Shown here: in pieces, positions 55,880-64,000 of the stretch
Numbering within the stretch: position 1 is the first letter of the stretch
Layout: every line of letters starts with the position of its first letter
From: Nitratireductor sp.
GTDB taxonomy: Bacteria > Pseudomonadota > Alphaproteobacteria > Rhizobiales > Rhizobiaceae
Length of the DNA stretch: 64,000 bases
Direction of reading: 5' to 3'
Assembly (NCBI RefSeq): GCF_017794765.1
Contig: NZ_CP051236.1
Location: forward strand, 632,672-696,671
Notes under the pieces: model-generated
What the model was told of the DNA's origin: nothing
What the model saw: the letters and a program-made list of their open reading frames with translations, nothing else
Database searches by the model: none
Program-made: the position numbers and the translations under genes

Positions 55880-56760
55880 CCAAGCGATTCTTCATCTTCG
55901 GAGCAGGCTATTCGGGCCGGGCCATCGCCCGCGAAGTCGCTCGCGAAGCCGCGACCGTGGCCGGCACCACACGCAGCGCTGAAAAAGTCGAGGAACTGAA
56001 ACGCGCGGGCATCGTGCCCTACCTGTTTCAGGGCACCATTCCCGCCGAAGCGAAAGATGCGCTGGCCTCCACCACGCATCTCATCGTCAGCATTGCACCG
56101 GACGCGGAAGGCGATCCTGTACTGGCTGCCGGGCGCGATGTAATCACCCGGGCCATGCCGTCGCTCAGATGGATCGGCTATCTCTCCACAGTCGGCGTTT
56201 ATGGAGACCATGGCGGAGCGTGGGTGGATGAAACCGCAGCCTGTGATCCGGTCTCAGATCGTTCGAAACAACGGCTTGTTGCAGAAGAAGAGTGGATGCG
56301 GCTTGGCGCGGCGCTCAATCTGCCCGTCGCCATTATCCGCCTGTCGGGTATTTACGGGCCGGGCCGCAATGCATTCTGCAGTCTTCACACGGGCAAGGCG
56401 CGGCGCATCGTCAAGCCGGGCCAGGTGTTCAACCGCATCCATGTGGGCGACATCGCAGGGGCGACAGCGCATCTCGCCCGACGCTTTGAGACGGGTATTT
56501 TCAGTGTGACGGACGACGCGCCTTCTCCCCCGCAGGATGTGGTGGCGCACGCCGCCGCTGTGGCAGGTCGCCAGCCGCCCACGGAGATCGCATTTGAAGA
56601 CGCAGACCTCTCCCCCATGGGGCGGTCGTTTTACGGCGAATGCAAACGCGTTTCGAATGCACGACTCAAAGGCACGGGCTATCGAATGCGGCATCCGGAG
56701 TATCGCGCGGCACTCGAAACCATGTGGGCAGACGGAAGCTGGCGTGGAGAAGAATCGTAA
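55876..56760 (+). CDS. NAD(P)-binding epimerase/SDR-type protein
   Basis: A 294-residue extended short-chain dehydrogenase-like protein related to E. coli YeeZ. The Rossmann motif [13 protein letters not shown] is near the N-terminus. The sequence [16 protein letters not shown] contains a YGxxxG pattern rather than a standard YxxxK, so catalysis is uncertain. [11 protein letters not shown] and [15 protein letters not shown] are typical of the family. Its role is unknown. The start at 55876 overlaps the end of queG (ATGA). Confidence 0.87.
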   Translation: MTKRFFIFGAGYSGRAIAREVAREAATVAGTTRSAEKVEELKRAGIVPYLFQGTIPAEAKDALASTTHLIVSIAPDAEGDPVLAAGRDVITRAMPSLRWIGYLSTVGVYGDHGGAWVDETAACDPVSDRSKQRLVAEEEWMRLGAALNLPVAIIRLSGIYGPGRNAFCSLHTGKARRIVKPGQVFNRIHVGDIAGATAHLARRFETGIFSVTDDAPSPPQDVVAHAAAVAGRQPPTEIAFEDADLSPMGRSFYGECKRVSNARLKGTGYRMRHPEYRAALETMWADGSWRGEES

Positions 56761-56832
56761 ACGAATGCGGTAAGCGGTTGGCAAGCATGATATGATTCGA
56801 TCATCGCGCGGTGGGCTGACAACGAGGAAGCG

Positions 56833-57876
56833 ATGCGATTCCAACGGACTTTGAAATTGGTGGCCCTGGCCATGCTTGGCCTTTCCACCACGATTGCCTC
56901 CGTTCAGGCTGAACCCCTCGCCAAGGAGCTTTTTGGGGCCAAGAAACTCCCTGCCGCTACGCGGCCTGCAGCCTATGGCTTTTACTCCAAGGGGTGTTTT
57001 TCCGGTGGCGTTGCCATCGCACCCGATGGCCCGCACTGGCAGGCCATGCGCCTCTCGCGCAACCGCCGCTGGGGGCATCCTGTCCTCATATCCCTGCTGG
57101 AGCGCCTGTCGAGAGAAGCCGCGCAGGATGGATGGCGCGGGCTTCTCGTCGGAGACATTTCGCAGCCGCGTGGCGGTCCCATGCTTTCCGGTCATGCGTC
57201 GCATCAGATCGGGCTGGATGCCGATATCTGGTTCACCCCGATGCCGGCCCAGCGCATGAGTGTGACGGATCGTGAGCGCATCAGCGCAGTCTCGATGCTG
57301 AAGAAAGATTCGCTTTACGTCGATGACAGAAAGTGGACTCCGGCCCACGAAGCCGTTTTGCGTCGCGCTGCAAATTACTCCGAAGTCGAGCGCATCCTCG
57401 TTCATCCGGGTATCAAGAAGAAGCTTTGCGATACCGTGCGCGGTGATCGCTCGTGGCTCAGCAAGATCAGGCCATTCTGGGGGCATCACTACCATTTTCA
57501 TGTCCGCATCGGTTGCCCGGCTGGCTCTACCGGCTGCAAACCGCAAAGCCCGCCCCCTCGCAGCGAGGGGTGCGACGATTCACTCGCCTGGTGGTTCACA
57601 GATGAACCATGGAAGCCGGCAAAGGGTCCTGCCAAACCGAAGGCCCGCGACGTGATGACCATGGCGGCCCTGCCCACTGCGTGCCGCGCCGTGCTAGATG
57701 CGCCGAATCCTGCTTCGGAAGCAGCAGTGACCGTCGCCGGTCAGGGCGGGGTTCCACAGGCTGCGGGCGCTGATCTGCCCGCACTTGGCTACCAGCCCGC
57801 CAGCCCTGCCAATGTCCTTTCGGCGATGCCCCCGGCGCGGGTTCCCCGGCCGACCAATCGCCCCGGGTTTCAGTAG
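56833..57876 (+). CDS. mepA: Penicillin-insensitive murein endopeptidase
   Basis: MepA (347 residues) is a periplasmic zinc endopeptidase of the LAS family that cuts D-Ala-meso-DAP cross-links. It has a signal peptide at about 1-26 (VALAMLGLSTTIASVQA). Zinc ligands are in SGHASHQIGLDADIW and the GHHYHFHVR block. The C-terminal 60 residues are proline- and alanine-rich. It has its own promoter gap of 72 bases. It joins MltA, UppP and AmgK/MurU in the envelope theme of the window. Confidence 0.95.
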   Translation: MRFQRTLKLVALAMLGLSTTIASVQAEPLAKELFGAKKLPAATRPAAYGFYSKGCFSGGVAIAPDGPHWQAMRLSRNRRWGHPVLISLLERLSREAAQDGWRGLLVGDISQPRGGPMLSGHASHQIGLDADIWFTPMPAQRMSVTDRERISAVSMLKKDSLYVDDRKWTPAHEAVLRRAANYSEVERILVHPGIKKKLCDTVRGDRSWLSKIRPFWGHHYHFHVRIGCPAGSTGCKPQSPPPRSEGCDDSLAWWFTDEPWKPAKGPAKPKARDVMTMAALPTACRAVLDAPNPASEAAVTVAGQGGVPQAAGADLPALGYQPASPANVLSAMPPARVPRPTNRPGFQ

Positions 57877-58005
57877 AGCCAATCGGCGCTGATGTGGCGG
57901 CCGCGCCGACATTTTTGCTGCCGGCGCGCTTGCGTTCCGGCTTTAACCGATTTAATTCCGCTTTAACCCCTGTCTTTGAAGCGGCAAATCGCCAGAGTCT
58001 GTCCC

Positions 58006-59034
58006 ATGCATTTCAAGAATGAGAACGATACAGCCCTGCGATTTCCCGTCCTGATCGGCGACATCGGCGGCACCAATGCGCGCTTCGCCATTCTGGTGGA
58101 CTCCAACGCCGAGCCGAAAACATTTCCGGTGGTGCAGACCGCAGACTTTGCGACCATCGACGAAGCCATTCAGAGCGCCATTCTTGATCGTACCTCGATT
58201 ATTCCGCAATCGGCGGTGCTGGCGGTGGCTGGTCCGGTCGAGGGTGATGAGATCGACCTGACCAACTGCGACTGGGTCGTGCGCCCGCGCAAGATGATGG
58301 AGACGATGGGTTTTAGCGACATCATCGTCATCAATGATTTCGAAGCCCAGGCGCTGGCTGTCGTTGCGCTCGACGACGACAGTCTGGAAATGGTCTGTCC
58401 CGGGAGGTCGGAAGCCACGGGCAGTCGCGTGGTCCTTGGACCCGGCACAGGGCTTGGCATGGCCGGCCTGGTCCATGCGCAGCACACCTGGTTTCCGGTG
58501 CCGGGCGAAGGCGGGCACGTGGATCTGGGCCCGCGATCCGATCGTGACCTCGAAATCTTTCCGCATCTGGAGCGTATCGAGGGCCGCGTAGCGGCGGAGC
58601 AGATACTATGCGGGCGTGGCATGATGAATCTATACCGCGCAATCAATGCTGCCAACGGTAAGGAGCCGGTCCACGAAACGCCAGCGGAGATCAGCAGCGC
58701 CGGTCTCGAGGGGGCCGATCCGGTTGCCGTCGAAACCCTTGATCTCTTCGTCACCTATCTGGGGCGGCTTGCCGGCGATATGGCGCTCATCTTCATGGCG
58801 CGGGGCGGCGTTTATCTAAGTGGTGGCATTGCCCAGAAAATCGTTCCAACGCTCAAGAACGGTCATTTCCGGGCGGCCTTCGAGGATAAGGCGCCGCACG
58901 GAGCCCTGCTAAAAGACATCCCTGTCTATGTCATCACGCATCCGAAAGCCGCCCTTGTGGGCCTTGCCGCCTATGCCCGCACACCCGTTCGTTTCGGCAT
59001 CGAAACCCAGGGGCGGCGCTGGAAGGCCGCATGA
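58006..59034 (+). CDS. glk: Glucokinase
   Basis: Glk (342 residues) phosphorylates glucose with [12 protein letters not shown] at 18-26 is the ATP phosphate-binding loop, VINDFEAQA holds the catalytic aspartate, and VLGPGTGLG and GEGGHVDLG follow. It is the longer Glk family rather than the ROK family. The ATG at 58006 begins MHFKNEN; a TTG ten codons upstream is possible. Confidence 0.95.
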   Translation: MHFKNENDTALRFPVLIGDIGGTNARFAILVDSNAEPKTFPVVQTADFATIDEAIQSAILDRTSIIPQSAVLAVAGPVEGDEIDLTNCDWVVRPRKMMETMGFSDIIVINDFEAQALAVVALDDDSLEMVCPGRSEATGSRVVLGPGTGLGMAGLVHAQHTWFPVPGEGGHVDLGPRSDRDLEIFPHLERIEGRVAAEQILCGRGMMNLYRAINAANGKEPVHETPAEISSAGLEGADPVAVETLDLFVTYLGRLAGDMALIFMARGGVYLSGGIAQKIVPTLKNGHFRAAFEDKAPHGALLKDIPVYVITHPKAALVGLAAYARTPVRFGIETQGRRWKAA

Positions 59035-59153
59035 AAAGCGGCTTCTGGAACAGGATTCACCGTTGCATGAGTGCGGTCGAACGGGCATAGCCTGTTGCTG
59101 AAAAAGTGCGGCCGTCCAACGCCCGGTCGCCCGGCTGAACAGGAACGGATGTT

Positions 59154-60974
59154 TTGAAGCTTGGAAAGAACAAGGCGGATGTGGGAGACGTTCTTCCTGT
59201 CATTCGCCGCATCTTCGCCGAAAACGGCCGCGACTATATCGGCCATTATGCGATCGCGATTGCCTGCATGCTGGCCATCGCCGCGACCACCGCTTTCAGC
59301 GCGTGGATCATGCGGGACATCATTAACGAGGTGTTCTATAACCAGCGCTGGGAACTGGTCGGCTGGATCTGCGCCTCCATCGTCGTAGCCTTCGCTGTTC
59401 GCGGTTTCGCCACCTACGGCCAGTCGGTGATACTGGCCAAGATCGGCAACAACATCGTTGCCCGCTACCAGCAGCGCATGTTCGATCATCTTATGCGGCT
59501 TGGCATCGATTATTTCACCACCACGCGTTCCGGCCAGCTTGCAGCTCAGATCAGCCAGAACGTGACCGGCATCCGCGACCTGCTCAACATGACGGTCGCC
59601 TCCATAGCCCGCGATCTGGTCACGCTCATCGGTCTCGTGGCCGTCATGGTGATGCAGGATCCCCTGCTCTCGGTGATCGCTTTGGTCATCGGCCCGCCGC
59701 TCATCTATTCTGTCAATTACCTGATGCGCCGCCTGCGCCGCGTCACGCGTGAGGCCGTCGATGTGAACTCGCGCCTGCTGGGAGCCATGCAGGAATCGGT
59801 TCAGGGCATCGCCATCATCAAGGCCTTCACCATGGAGAAGCAGCTCTCGAACAAGATGTCAGGGCTGATTTCCTACGCCGAGGACCGCTCCAACAAGATT
59901 GCCCGCGTCTCCGAGCGGCTTGGCCCCATCACCGAGCTGCTGGCGGGCCTCGCGATCGCCGGCGTGATAGGCTACGCGGCTTGGCGCGCATCCGTCAGCG
60001 CGCAGCCGCCGGGGGGGGTTTTCTCCTTCATCACCGCTCTGCTTCTGGCCTATGATCCCGTGCGCAAGCTTGCGCGCGTCCAGGTCAATCTGGAACGCGC
60101 GCTGGTCAATGCGCGCATGATCTACGAGATTCTCGACACCGAGCCGCAGCAACGCGATGCGCCGGGGGCAGGCACGCTTTCGGTCAGTGAGGGCACGGTC
60201 ACCTTCGATAAGGTCGCCTTTTCCTATGGTGACGATCTGCCCGTTCTGCACGGCGTCAGCTTTGTTGCAAAGGCGGGTGAAACCACGGCCATCGTGGGCC
60301 CGTCGGGTGCCGGCAAGTCCACGCTCTTTGCGCTTCTCCAGCGCTTCTACGATCTCGATGGCGGCAAGATCGAAATCGACGGGCAGGATATTTCTGGCGT
60401 CACCAAGAGCTCGCTGCGCAATGCCATCGCCTATGTGTCGCAACAGCCCTACCTGTTCGAGGGCACGATCCGAGACAACATCCGCTATGGCCGCCCGGAC
60501 GCAACCGACGCGGAGGTGGAGGAGGCAGCACGGCTTGCCTTTGCCGACGAGTTCATCCGCCAGCAGGCAAAAGGTTATGAAACGCTTGTGGGCGAGAATG
60601 GCGCCAATCTTTCCGGTGGGCAACGCCAACGCATTTCCATCGCCCGGGCCATTGTGCGCGATGCACCGATCCTGCTCCTCGACGAGGCGACCTCCGCTCT
60701 CGATAACGAGTCGGAGGCACGTGTCCAGCAGGCGCTGGAAGGCATCATGGAATCCCGCACCACGCTGGTCATCGCGCACCGGCTATCCACCGTCGTCAAT
60801 TCCGACCGCATCATCGTGCTTGAAGAAGGGCACCTGGTTGAGGAGGGCACACATGAAACCCTCCTTGCCAGGCCACATGGCATCTATGCGCGCTTCCATC
60901 GCATGCAGAGCCAGAAGGGCGAGAACCTGCTCGCCAACACGACAGCAGCAGAGCCGCAGGAGCAGAACACATGA
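59154..60974 (+). CDS. ABC transporter, fused permease and ATP-binding protein (MsbA-like exporter)
   Basis: A 606-residue half-transporter. An exporter-type transmembrane domain covers about 1-320 with six helices. In the ATPase domain Walker A GPSGAGKS is near 382-389, the signature LSGGQRQR near 486, then [13 protein letters not shown] and the H-loop IAHRLSTV. The likely start is a TTG with an AGGAAC site; the nearest ATG (59149) is out of frame. MsbA-type lipid flipping is possible but the substrate is unknown. It overlaps dapB by four bases. A copy in this place, between glk and dapB, is usual in rhizobia. Confidence 0.92.
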   Translation: MKLGKNKADVGDVLPVIRRIFAENGRDYIGHYAIAIACMLAIAATTAFSAWIMRDIINEVFYNQRWELVGWICASIVVAFAVRGFATYGQSVILAKIGNNIVARYQQRMFDHLMRLGIDYFTTTRSGQLAAQISQNVTGIRDLLNMTVASIARDLVTLIGLVAVMVMQDPLLSVIALVIGPPLIYSVNYLMRRLRRVTREAVDVNSRLLGAMQESVQGIAIIKAFTMEKQLSNKMSGLISYAEDRSNKIARVSERLGPITELLAGLAIAGVIGYAAWRASVSAQPPGGVFSFITALLLAYDPVRKLARVQVNLERALVNARMIYEILDTEPQQRDAPGAGTLSVSEGTVTFDKVAFSYGDDLPVLHGVSFVAKAGETTAIVGPSGAGKSTLFALLQRFYDLDGGKIEIDGQDISGVTKSSLRNAIAYVSQQPYLFEGTIRDNIRYGRPDATDAEVEEAARLAFADEFIRQQAKGYETLVGENGANLSGGQRQRISIARAIVRDAPILLLDEATSALDNESEARVQQALEGIMESRTTLVIAHRLSTVVNSDRIIVLEEGHLVEEGTHETLLARPHGIYARFHRMQSQKGENLLANTTAAEPQEQNT

Positions 60975-61783
60975 GCGATATGGGGCTTGTCATCGTCGGC
61001 GCTGCCGGCCGTATGGGGCAGACGCTCATCCGCACCGTGCATACGATGGAGGGGTTGCACGTCGCAGCCGCCGTGGAGCGCCCGGACTCGTCCTTCCTTG
61101 GCCGCGATGCGGGCGAGCTTGCCGGCATCGGCACGATCGATGTAGCCATCACCGATGACCCGCTGGCAGCCTTCGCGAAGGCCGATGGCGTGCTGGATTT
61201 CACCGCGCCGGACTCCAGCGTCGAGTTTGCCGGCTATGCCGCTCAGGCACAGATTGTCCACGTGATCGGCACCACGGGCTTTGCACCGGAACACGAAGCG
61301 AAGATCAAGGCTGCCGCACACCACGCCACCATCGTGAAATCAGGCAATATGAGCCTTGGGGTGAATCTGCTTGCGGTGCTGGTTGAAAAGGCCGCCCGCG
61401 CGCTGGAGGCGTCCGATTTCGACATTGAGGTGCTGGAGATGCACCACCGCCACAAGGTCGATGCCCCTTCTGGCACTGCGCTACTGCTCGGAGAGGCCGC
61501 TGCAAGAGGGCGTGAAATCGCGCTTGCGGAAAAGAGTGTGCGTGTGCGCGATGGGCAGACCGGCCCGCGCGAGGAAGGCACGATCGGTTTTGCCACGCTG
61601 CGCGGCGGCTCCGTTGTCGGCGAGCACTCGGTCATTCTGGCGGGCGCGGGCGAGCGCATCACCCTTTCGCACCAGGCCGAGGATCGTGGCATCTTCGCCC
61701 ATGGGGCGGCAAAGGCCGCCCTTTGGGCGCATGGCCGCAAGCCCGGCCTCTATTCCATGCTCGACGTGCTCGGGCTCAACTGA
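60971..61783 (+). CDS. dapB: 4-hydroxy-tetrahydrodipicolinate reductase
   Basis: DapB (270 residues) reduces hydroxytetrahydrodipicolinate in lysine and meso-diaminopimelate synthesis. The nucleotide-binding motif GAAGRMGQ is at 10-17, and the active-site signature [15 protein letters not shown] is in the C-terminal half with the catalytic histidine and lysine. It is full length, and 32 bases ahead of gpmA. Confidence 0.97.
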   Translation: MSDMGLVIVGAAGRMGQTLIRTVHTMEGLHVAAAVERPDSSFLGRDAGELAGIGTIDVAITDDPLAAFAKADGVLDFTAPDSSVEFAGYAAQAQIVHVIGTTGFAPEHEAKIKAAAHHATIVKSGNMSLGVNLLAVLVEKAARALEASDFDIEVLEMHHRHKVDAPSGTALLLGEAAARGREIALAEKSVRVRDGQTGPREEGTIGFATLRGGSVVGEHSVILAGAGERITLSHQAEDRGIFAHGAAKAALWAHGRKPGLYSMLDVLGLN

Positions 61784-61815
61784 ACTTTCACCCACGAAGC
61801 AACAAGGAACGCACC

Positions 61816-62436
61816 ATGTCCGGTACTCTCATTCTCGTTCGTCACGGTCAGAGCGAATGGAACCTGAAGAACCTGTTCACCGGCTGGCGCGATCCGGGCC
61901 TCACCGAGAAAGGCCATGAGGAAGCAAAGGATGCCGGCCGCCGGCTGAAGGCGCGCGGCTTCAGGCCCGATATCGCCTACACCTCGGTCCTCTCCCGCGC
62001 GCAGGTTACCAATGACCACATCCTGAAGGAGCTCGGGATGGAAGATCTGGAGACCATCCGCGACCAGGCGCTCAATGAGCGCGACTATGGCGATCTGTCG
62101 GGCCTCAACAAGGATGATGCGCGCGAAAAATGGGGTGAGGAGCAGGTGCATATCTGGCGCCGTTCCTACGACACACCACCCCCCGGCGGCGAAAGCCTGA
62201 AGGACACGGGCGCACGCGTGTGGCCCTATTTCCTGCATGAGATCCTGCCGCATGTGCTGCGCGGCGAGACGGTTCTGGTGGCCGCCCATGGCAATTCGCT
62301 GCGCGCCCTCGTGATGGCGCTCGACGGTCTTTCAGGCGAGGAGATCGTGAAGATGGAAATCGCCACCGGCGTTCCCATTGTCTACAGGCTCAACGCCGAT
62401 TCGACCGTGGCGTCGAAAGAGGTTCTTGAAGATTGA
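61816..62436 (+). CDS. gpmA: 2,3-bisphosphoglycerate-dependent phosphoglycerate mutase
   Basis: GpmA (206 residues) interconverts 3- and 2-phosphoglycerate. The phosphorylated H10 is in [10 protein letters not shown], and the second histidine is in [26 protein letters not shown] is typical of the dPGM family. It is shorter than the E. coli protein by about 40 residues, as usual in alphaproteobacteria. The ATG at 61816 follows an AAGGAA site. A hairpin follows the stop. Confidence 0.95.
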   Translation: MSGTLILVRHGQSEWNLKNLFTGWRDPGLTEKGHEEAKDAGRRLKARGFRPDIAYTSVLSRAQVTNDHILKELGMEDLETIRDQALNERDYGDLSGLNKDDAREKWGEEQVHIWRRSYDTPPPGGESLKDTGARVWPYFLHEILPHVLRGETVLVAAHGNSLRALVMALDGLSGEEIVKMEIATGVPIVYRLNADSTVASKEVLED

Positions 62437-62444
62437 TCCGTCAT

Positions 62445-62482
62445 GGCAGGGGCTCCGCAGCGCCCCTGCCCGCTTTTGCGGG
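62445..62482 (+). terminator. Terminator-like hairpins after gpmA
   Basis: GGCAGGGGC (62445-62453) pairs with GCCCCTGCC (62462-62470), followed by a second small hairpin CCCGC-TTTT-GCGGG (62469-62482). There is no long T-tract, so this is a moderate call. Confidence 0.5.
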
Positions 62483-62534
62483 AGGCCTCGGTATCGGCCC
62501 GTGTCATTTTCCTGACAAACAGCAAGAATCCGCG

Positions 62535-62562
62535 TTGACACGGACGGGCTTGCCCCTTACAT
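62535..62562 (+). promoter_or_regulatory. Promoter of tRNA-Leu
   Basis: TTGACA at 62535-62540 and TTACAT at 62557-62562 with a 16-base spacer, ending 15 bases before the mature tRNA. It fits a housekeeping promoter for the tRNA gene. Confidence 0.6.
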
Positions 62563-62577
62563 CGGCATCGCACACCT

Positions 62578-62662
62578 GCCCAGGTGGCGGAATTGGTAGA
62601 CGCGCACGGTTCAGGTCCGTGTGCCGCGAGGCGTGGAGGTTCGAGTCCTCTCCTGGGCACCA
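62578..62662 (+). tRNA. tRNA-Leu(CAG)
   Basis: A complete leucine tRNA of 85 bases including an encoded CCA. The acceptor stem GCCCAGG pairs with CCTGGGC. The D-arm GGCGGAATTGGTAGACGC is typical of Leu. The anticodon loop TTCAGGT gives CAG at 62612-62614, a long variable arm of class II follows, and the T-arm contains GGTTCGAGTCC. It reads the CUG codon, the commonest Leu codon in such genomes. Confidence 0.97.
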
Positions 62663-62742
62663 TTCTTTCATATAAGAATGCGTATTTTCCGGCGCTGCGT
62701 GATCGTTTCCGCAGCGCATTTTATTTGGGTCGGGCCGGGCCT

Positions 62743-63522
62743 TCACGAAGCCGTGCGCAGCTGTACGGTCACCGTCTCCGGATCCGGCGCGCACACCTGG
62801 TTGCGGCCCCGCCCTTTCGCGGCATAAAGCTGTTCATCGGCGATTGCCATCAGAGTGGAAAAGTCGGCTGCCGTCTCAACGAACGAAACCCCGATGCTGA
62901 CACTGAGACGGGCAATCCCGCCTTGTATCGTCCGGACCTCGATGCGCTCGACAGCACGCCGCAGCCGTTCGGCCAGCGCTCTGCCGCGGGAGAGGAGCGC
63001 CCCTTCCACAAACACCCCGAATTCCTCGCCGCCGATCCGCCCGGCAATGCCTTCCGCGCCAAACAAGTCCTGAATGACATTAGCGATTGCGGCAAGCGCA
63101 CGGTCCCCGGTCAGATGGCCGTGCGTGTCATTGATCCCCTTGAAGTCGTCGGCGTCGATGACGAGCAAAACGCCGCCCGCGCCCCGCTGTCCTGCCTGAT
63201 TCAGCTCCTTGATGAAGGTGCTGCGATTAAGAAGTCCGGTCATATCATCAATGCGCGCTGCCGCAGCAAGCCTGCGATAGACGCCGGCGAGTTCGCGGTG
63301 TGCAGCCTCCAGCTCCTGGTGCGCCAGAGCGATCCTGTGGTTCTGGTAGAATGTATAGGTGCTGGCCGGGAATGCGATCAGCAGCGGACACAGCGTACTC
63401 ATGAAGGCAGCAAACCCGTTCATTGAGCTGCCGGTCAGGCGTATCGTCGTCCAGGAGATCGCCAGTGAAGCGATGATGGAAAGAAGCGTTGCGATCGCAG
63501 CCTTGAGCAAAACCGGTTTCAT
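62743..63522 (-). CDS. Membrane diguanylate cyclase (GGDEF protein)
   Basis: A 259-residue protein with two N-terminal membrane helices (about 6-28 and 36-58), a short coiled linker (HQELEAAHRELAGVYRRL) and one GGDEF domain. The active-site motif is GGEEF at 164-168, a functional variant, with DDMTGLLNR and DADDFKGINDTHGH also intact, so it should make cyclic di-GMP. No RxxD inhibitory site is seen five residues before GGEEF. No sensor domain is visible beyond the membrane part. It is convergent with the tRNA gene and is on the minus strand. Confidence 0.92.
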   Translation of the reverse strand: MKPVLLKAAIATLLSIIASLAISWTTIRLTGSSMNGFAAFMSTLCPLLIAFPASTYTFYQNHRIALAHQELEAAHRELAGVYRRLAAAARIDDMTGLLNRSTFIKELNQAGQRGAGGVLLVIDADDFKGINDTHGHLTGDRALAAIANVIQDLFGAEGIAGRIGGEEFGVFVEGALLSRGRALAERLRRAVERIEVRTIQGGIARLSVSIGVSFVETAADFSTLMAIADEQLYAAKGRGRNQVCAPDPETVTVQLRTAS

Positions 63523-63751
63523 GGTTCGGCGGATATCAGCCGCCCGTTACCCCAACGTTAAGGGGATCGGTCGTGCCGCCCCGGGGCAACGCCCATTCAT
63601 CGCCTCATTTGGCCGATAAAGCGCTTCCCGGGACAATCGGCTTCCGGTTTTCCATCCGGAATCCGTGAAAACCATCCTTTGGATCGCTTTACCCATTCCG
63701 TGAAACGCTGAAGGGGGCCGTTTGCTCCGCAACGAAATTCAGGACGATAAT

Positions 63752-64000
63752 ATGCACAAGCGACTTTCCCGCAGCGTGTTGATCACGCCGGCAGCCGCCC
63801 TGATCTTGGCCGTGGTGACCGCGCCGGCCTTTGCGCAGTGCGGTGGCGCCTCATGGTATGCCCTGACTTCAAAGACGGCCTCGGGCGAACGGATGAACCC
63901 GGCGGCGATGACTGCGGCGCATCGCACCCTGCCCTTCGGCACGAAACTGCGTGTGACCAACGAGAGAAATGGACGCAGCGTCGTTGTGCGGATCAACGAT
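63752..64000 (+). CDS. RlpA-like double-psi beta-barrel protein, cut off by window edge
   Basis: Open for 83 codons to the window end. A signal peptide ([19 protein letters not shown]) is followed by GGASWYAL and then [30 protein letters not shown], the start of the double-psi beta-barrel of RlpA. RlpA proteins bind or cleave denuded glycan strands at the septum. It lies 229 bases from the divergent cyclase gene. The rest, including any SPOR domain, lies outside the window. Confidence 0.87.
   Translation, partial: MHKRLSRSVLITPAAALILAVVTAPAFAQCGGASWYALTSKTASGERMNPAAMTAAHRTLPFGTKLRVTNERNGRSVVVRIND

Noticed and set aside
56254-57546. A 430-codon antisense frame across the SDR gene and mepA
   Set aside because: It spans two real genes and their gap on the other strand, with no motifs.

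Overview
The window is a core-chromosome segment of an alphaproteobacterium, most likely of the order Hyphomicrobiales (Rhizobiales), close to Phyllobacteriaceae or Brucellaceae-type genomes. The reasons are the gene orders holA / parB-parA-rsmG-mnmG-mnmE / rho-hemJ-hemE / ppsR-maf-aroE-coaE-dnaQ / secB, the ChvI-ChvG-HprK-EIIA-HPr-AhcY cluster, a DivL-type tyrosine pseudo-kinase, AddAB in place of RecBCD, clustered GANTC sites, and high GC content with alphaproteobacterial codon use. The species cannot be named from the sequence alone.

Region 1 (1-13.3 kb) is the replication and segregation end. A truncated cyclase-family gene and a gene-poor gap with GCATATGC palindromes precede holA. Then come parB, parA, rsmG, mnmG and mnmE on the minus strand. 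A parS site lies inside rsmG, and a cluster of one perfect and three variant parS sites lies between mnmG and mnmE. A DUF255 thioredoxin-like gene, rho, hemJ and hemE follow. The hemE/ppsR gap carries seven GANTC sites, DnaA-box-like sequences and an AT-rich stretch, and is called as the probable chromosomal origin.

Region 2 (13.3-24.9 kb) holds ppsR-maf-aroE-coaE-dnaQ, then secB and fxsA, then a tim44-like/mltA/smr/xre run, a DUF1402 gene, and hslV-GNAT-hslU.

Region 3 (24.9-30.5 kb) is the histidine operon hisB-DUF2628-hisH-DUF1330-hisA-hisF-hisE. It is interrupted twice: by a 94-residue unrecognised gene directly at the hisH stop codon, and by a lower-GC DUF3800 gene plus a candidate promoter-to-terminator small RNA between hisA and hisF. 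These are the most accessory-looking parts of the window.

Region 4 (30.5-35.3 kb) holds coaA, alkB, a BON-LysM protein, arfB and pckA.

Region 5 (35.3-52.8 kb) is a long forward run: the ChvI/ChvG two-component system, the HprK/EIIA/HPr phosphotransfer chain, ahcY with a candidate SahR operator, divL, a TsaE-AmgK fusion, murU, addB, addA and trxA.

Region 6 (52.8-64 kb) holds a 28-bp inverted repeat pair, uppP, a GST, queG, an SDR-type protein, mepA, glk, an ABC exporter, dapB, gpmA, tRNA-Leu(CAG), a diguanylate cyclase and a truncated rlpA-like gene. Several genes share cell-envelope themes: MltA, DUF1402, MepA, UppP, AmgK/MurU and RlpA.

I found no CRISPR array, transposase, prophage or rRNA. 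The items most worth following up are the parS variants that each embed a GANTC methylation site, the candidate origin, the candidate small RNA with its DUF3800 neighbour, and the 94-residue gene.
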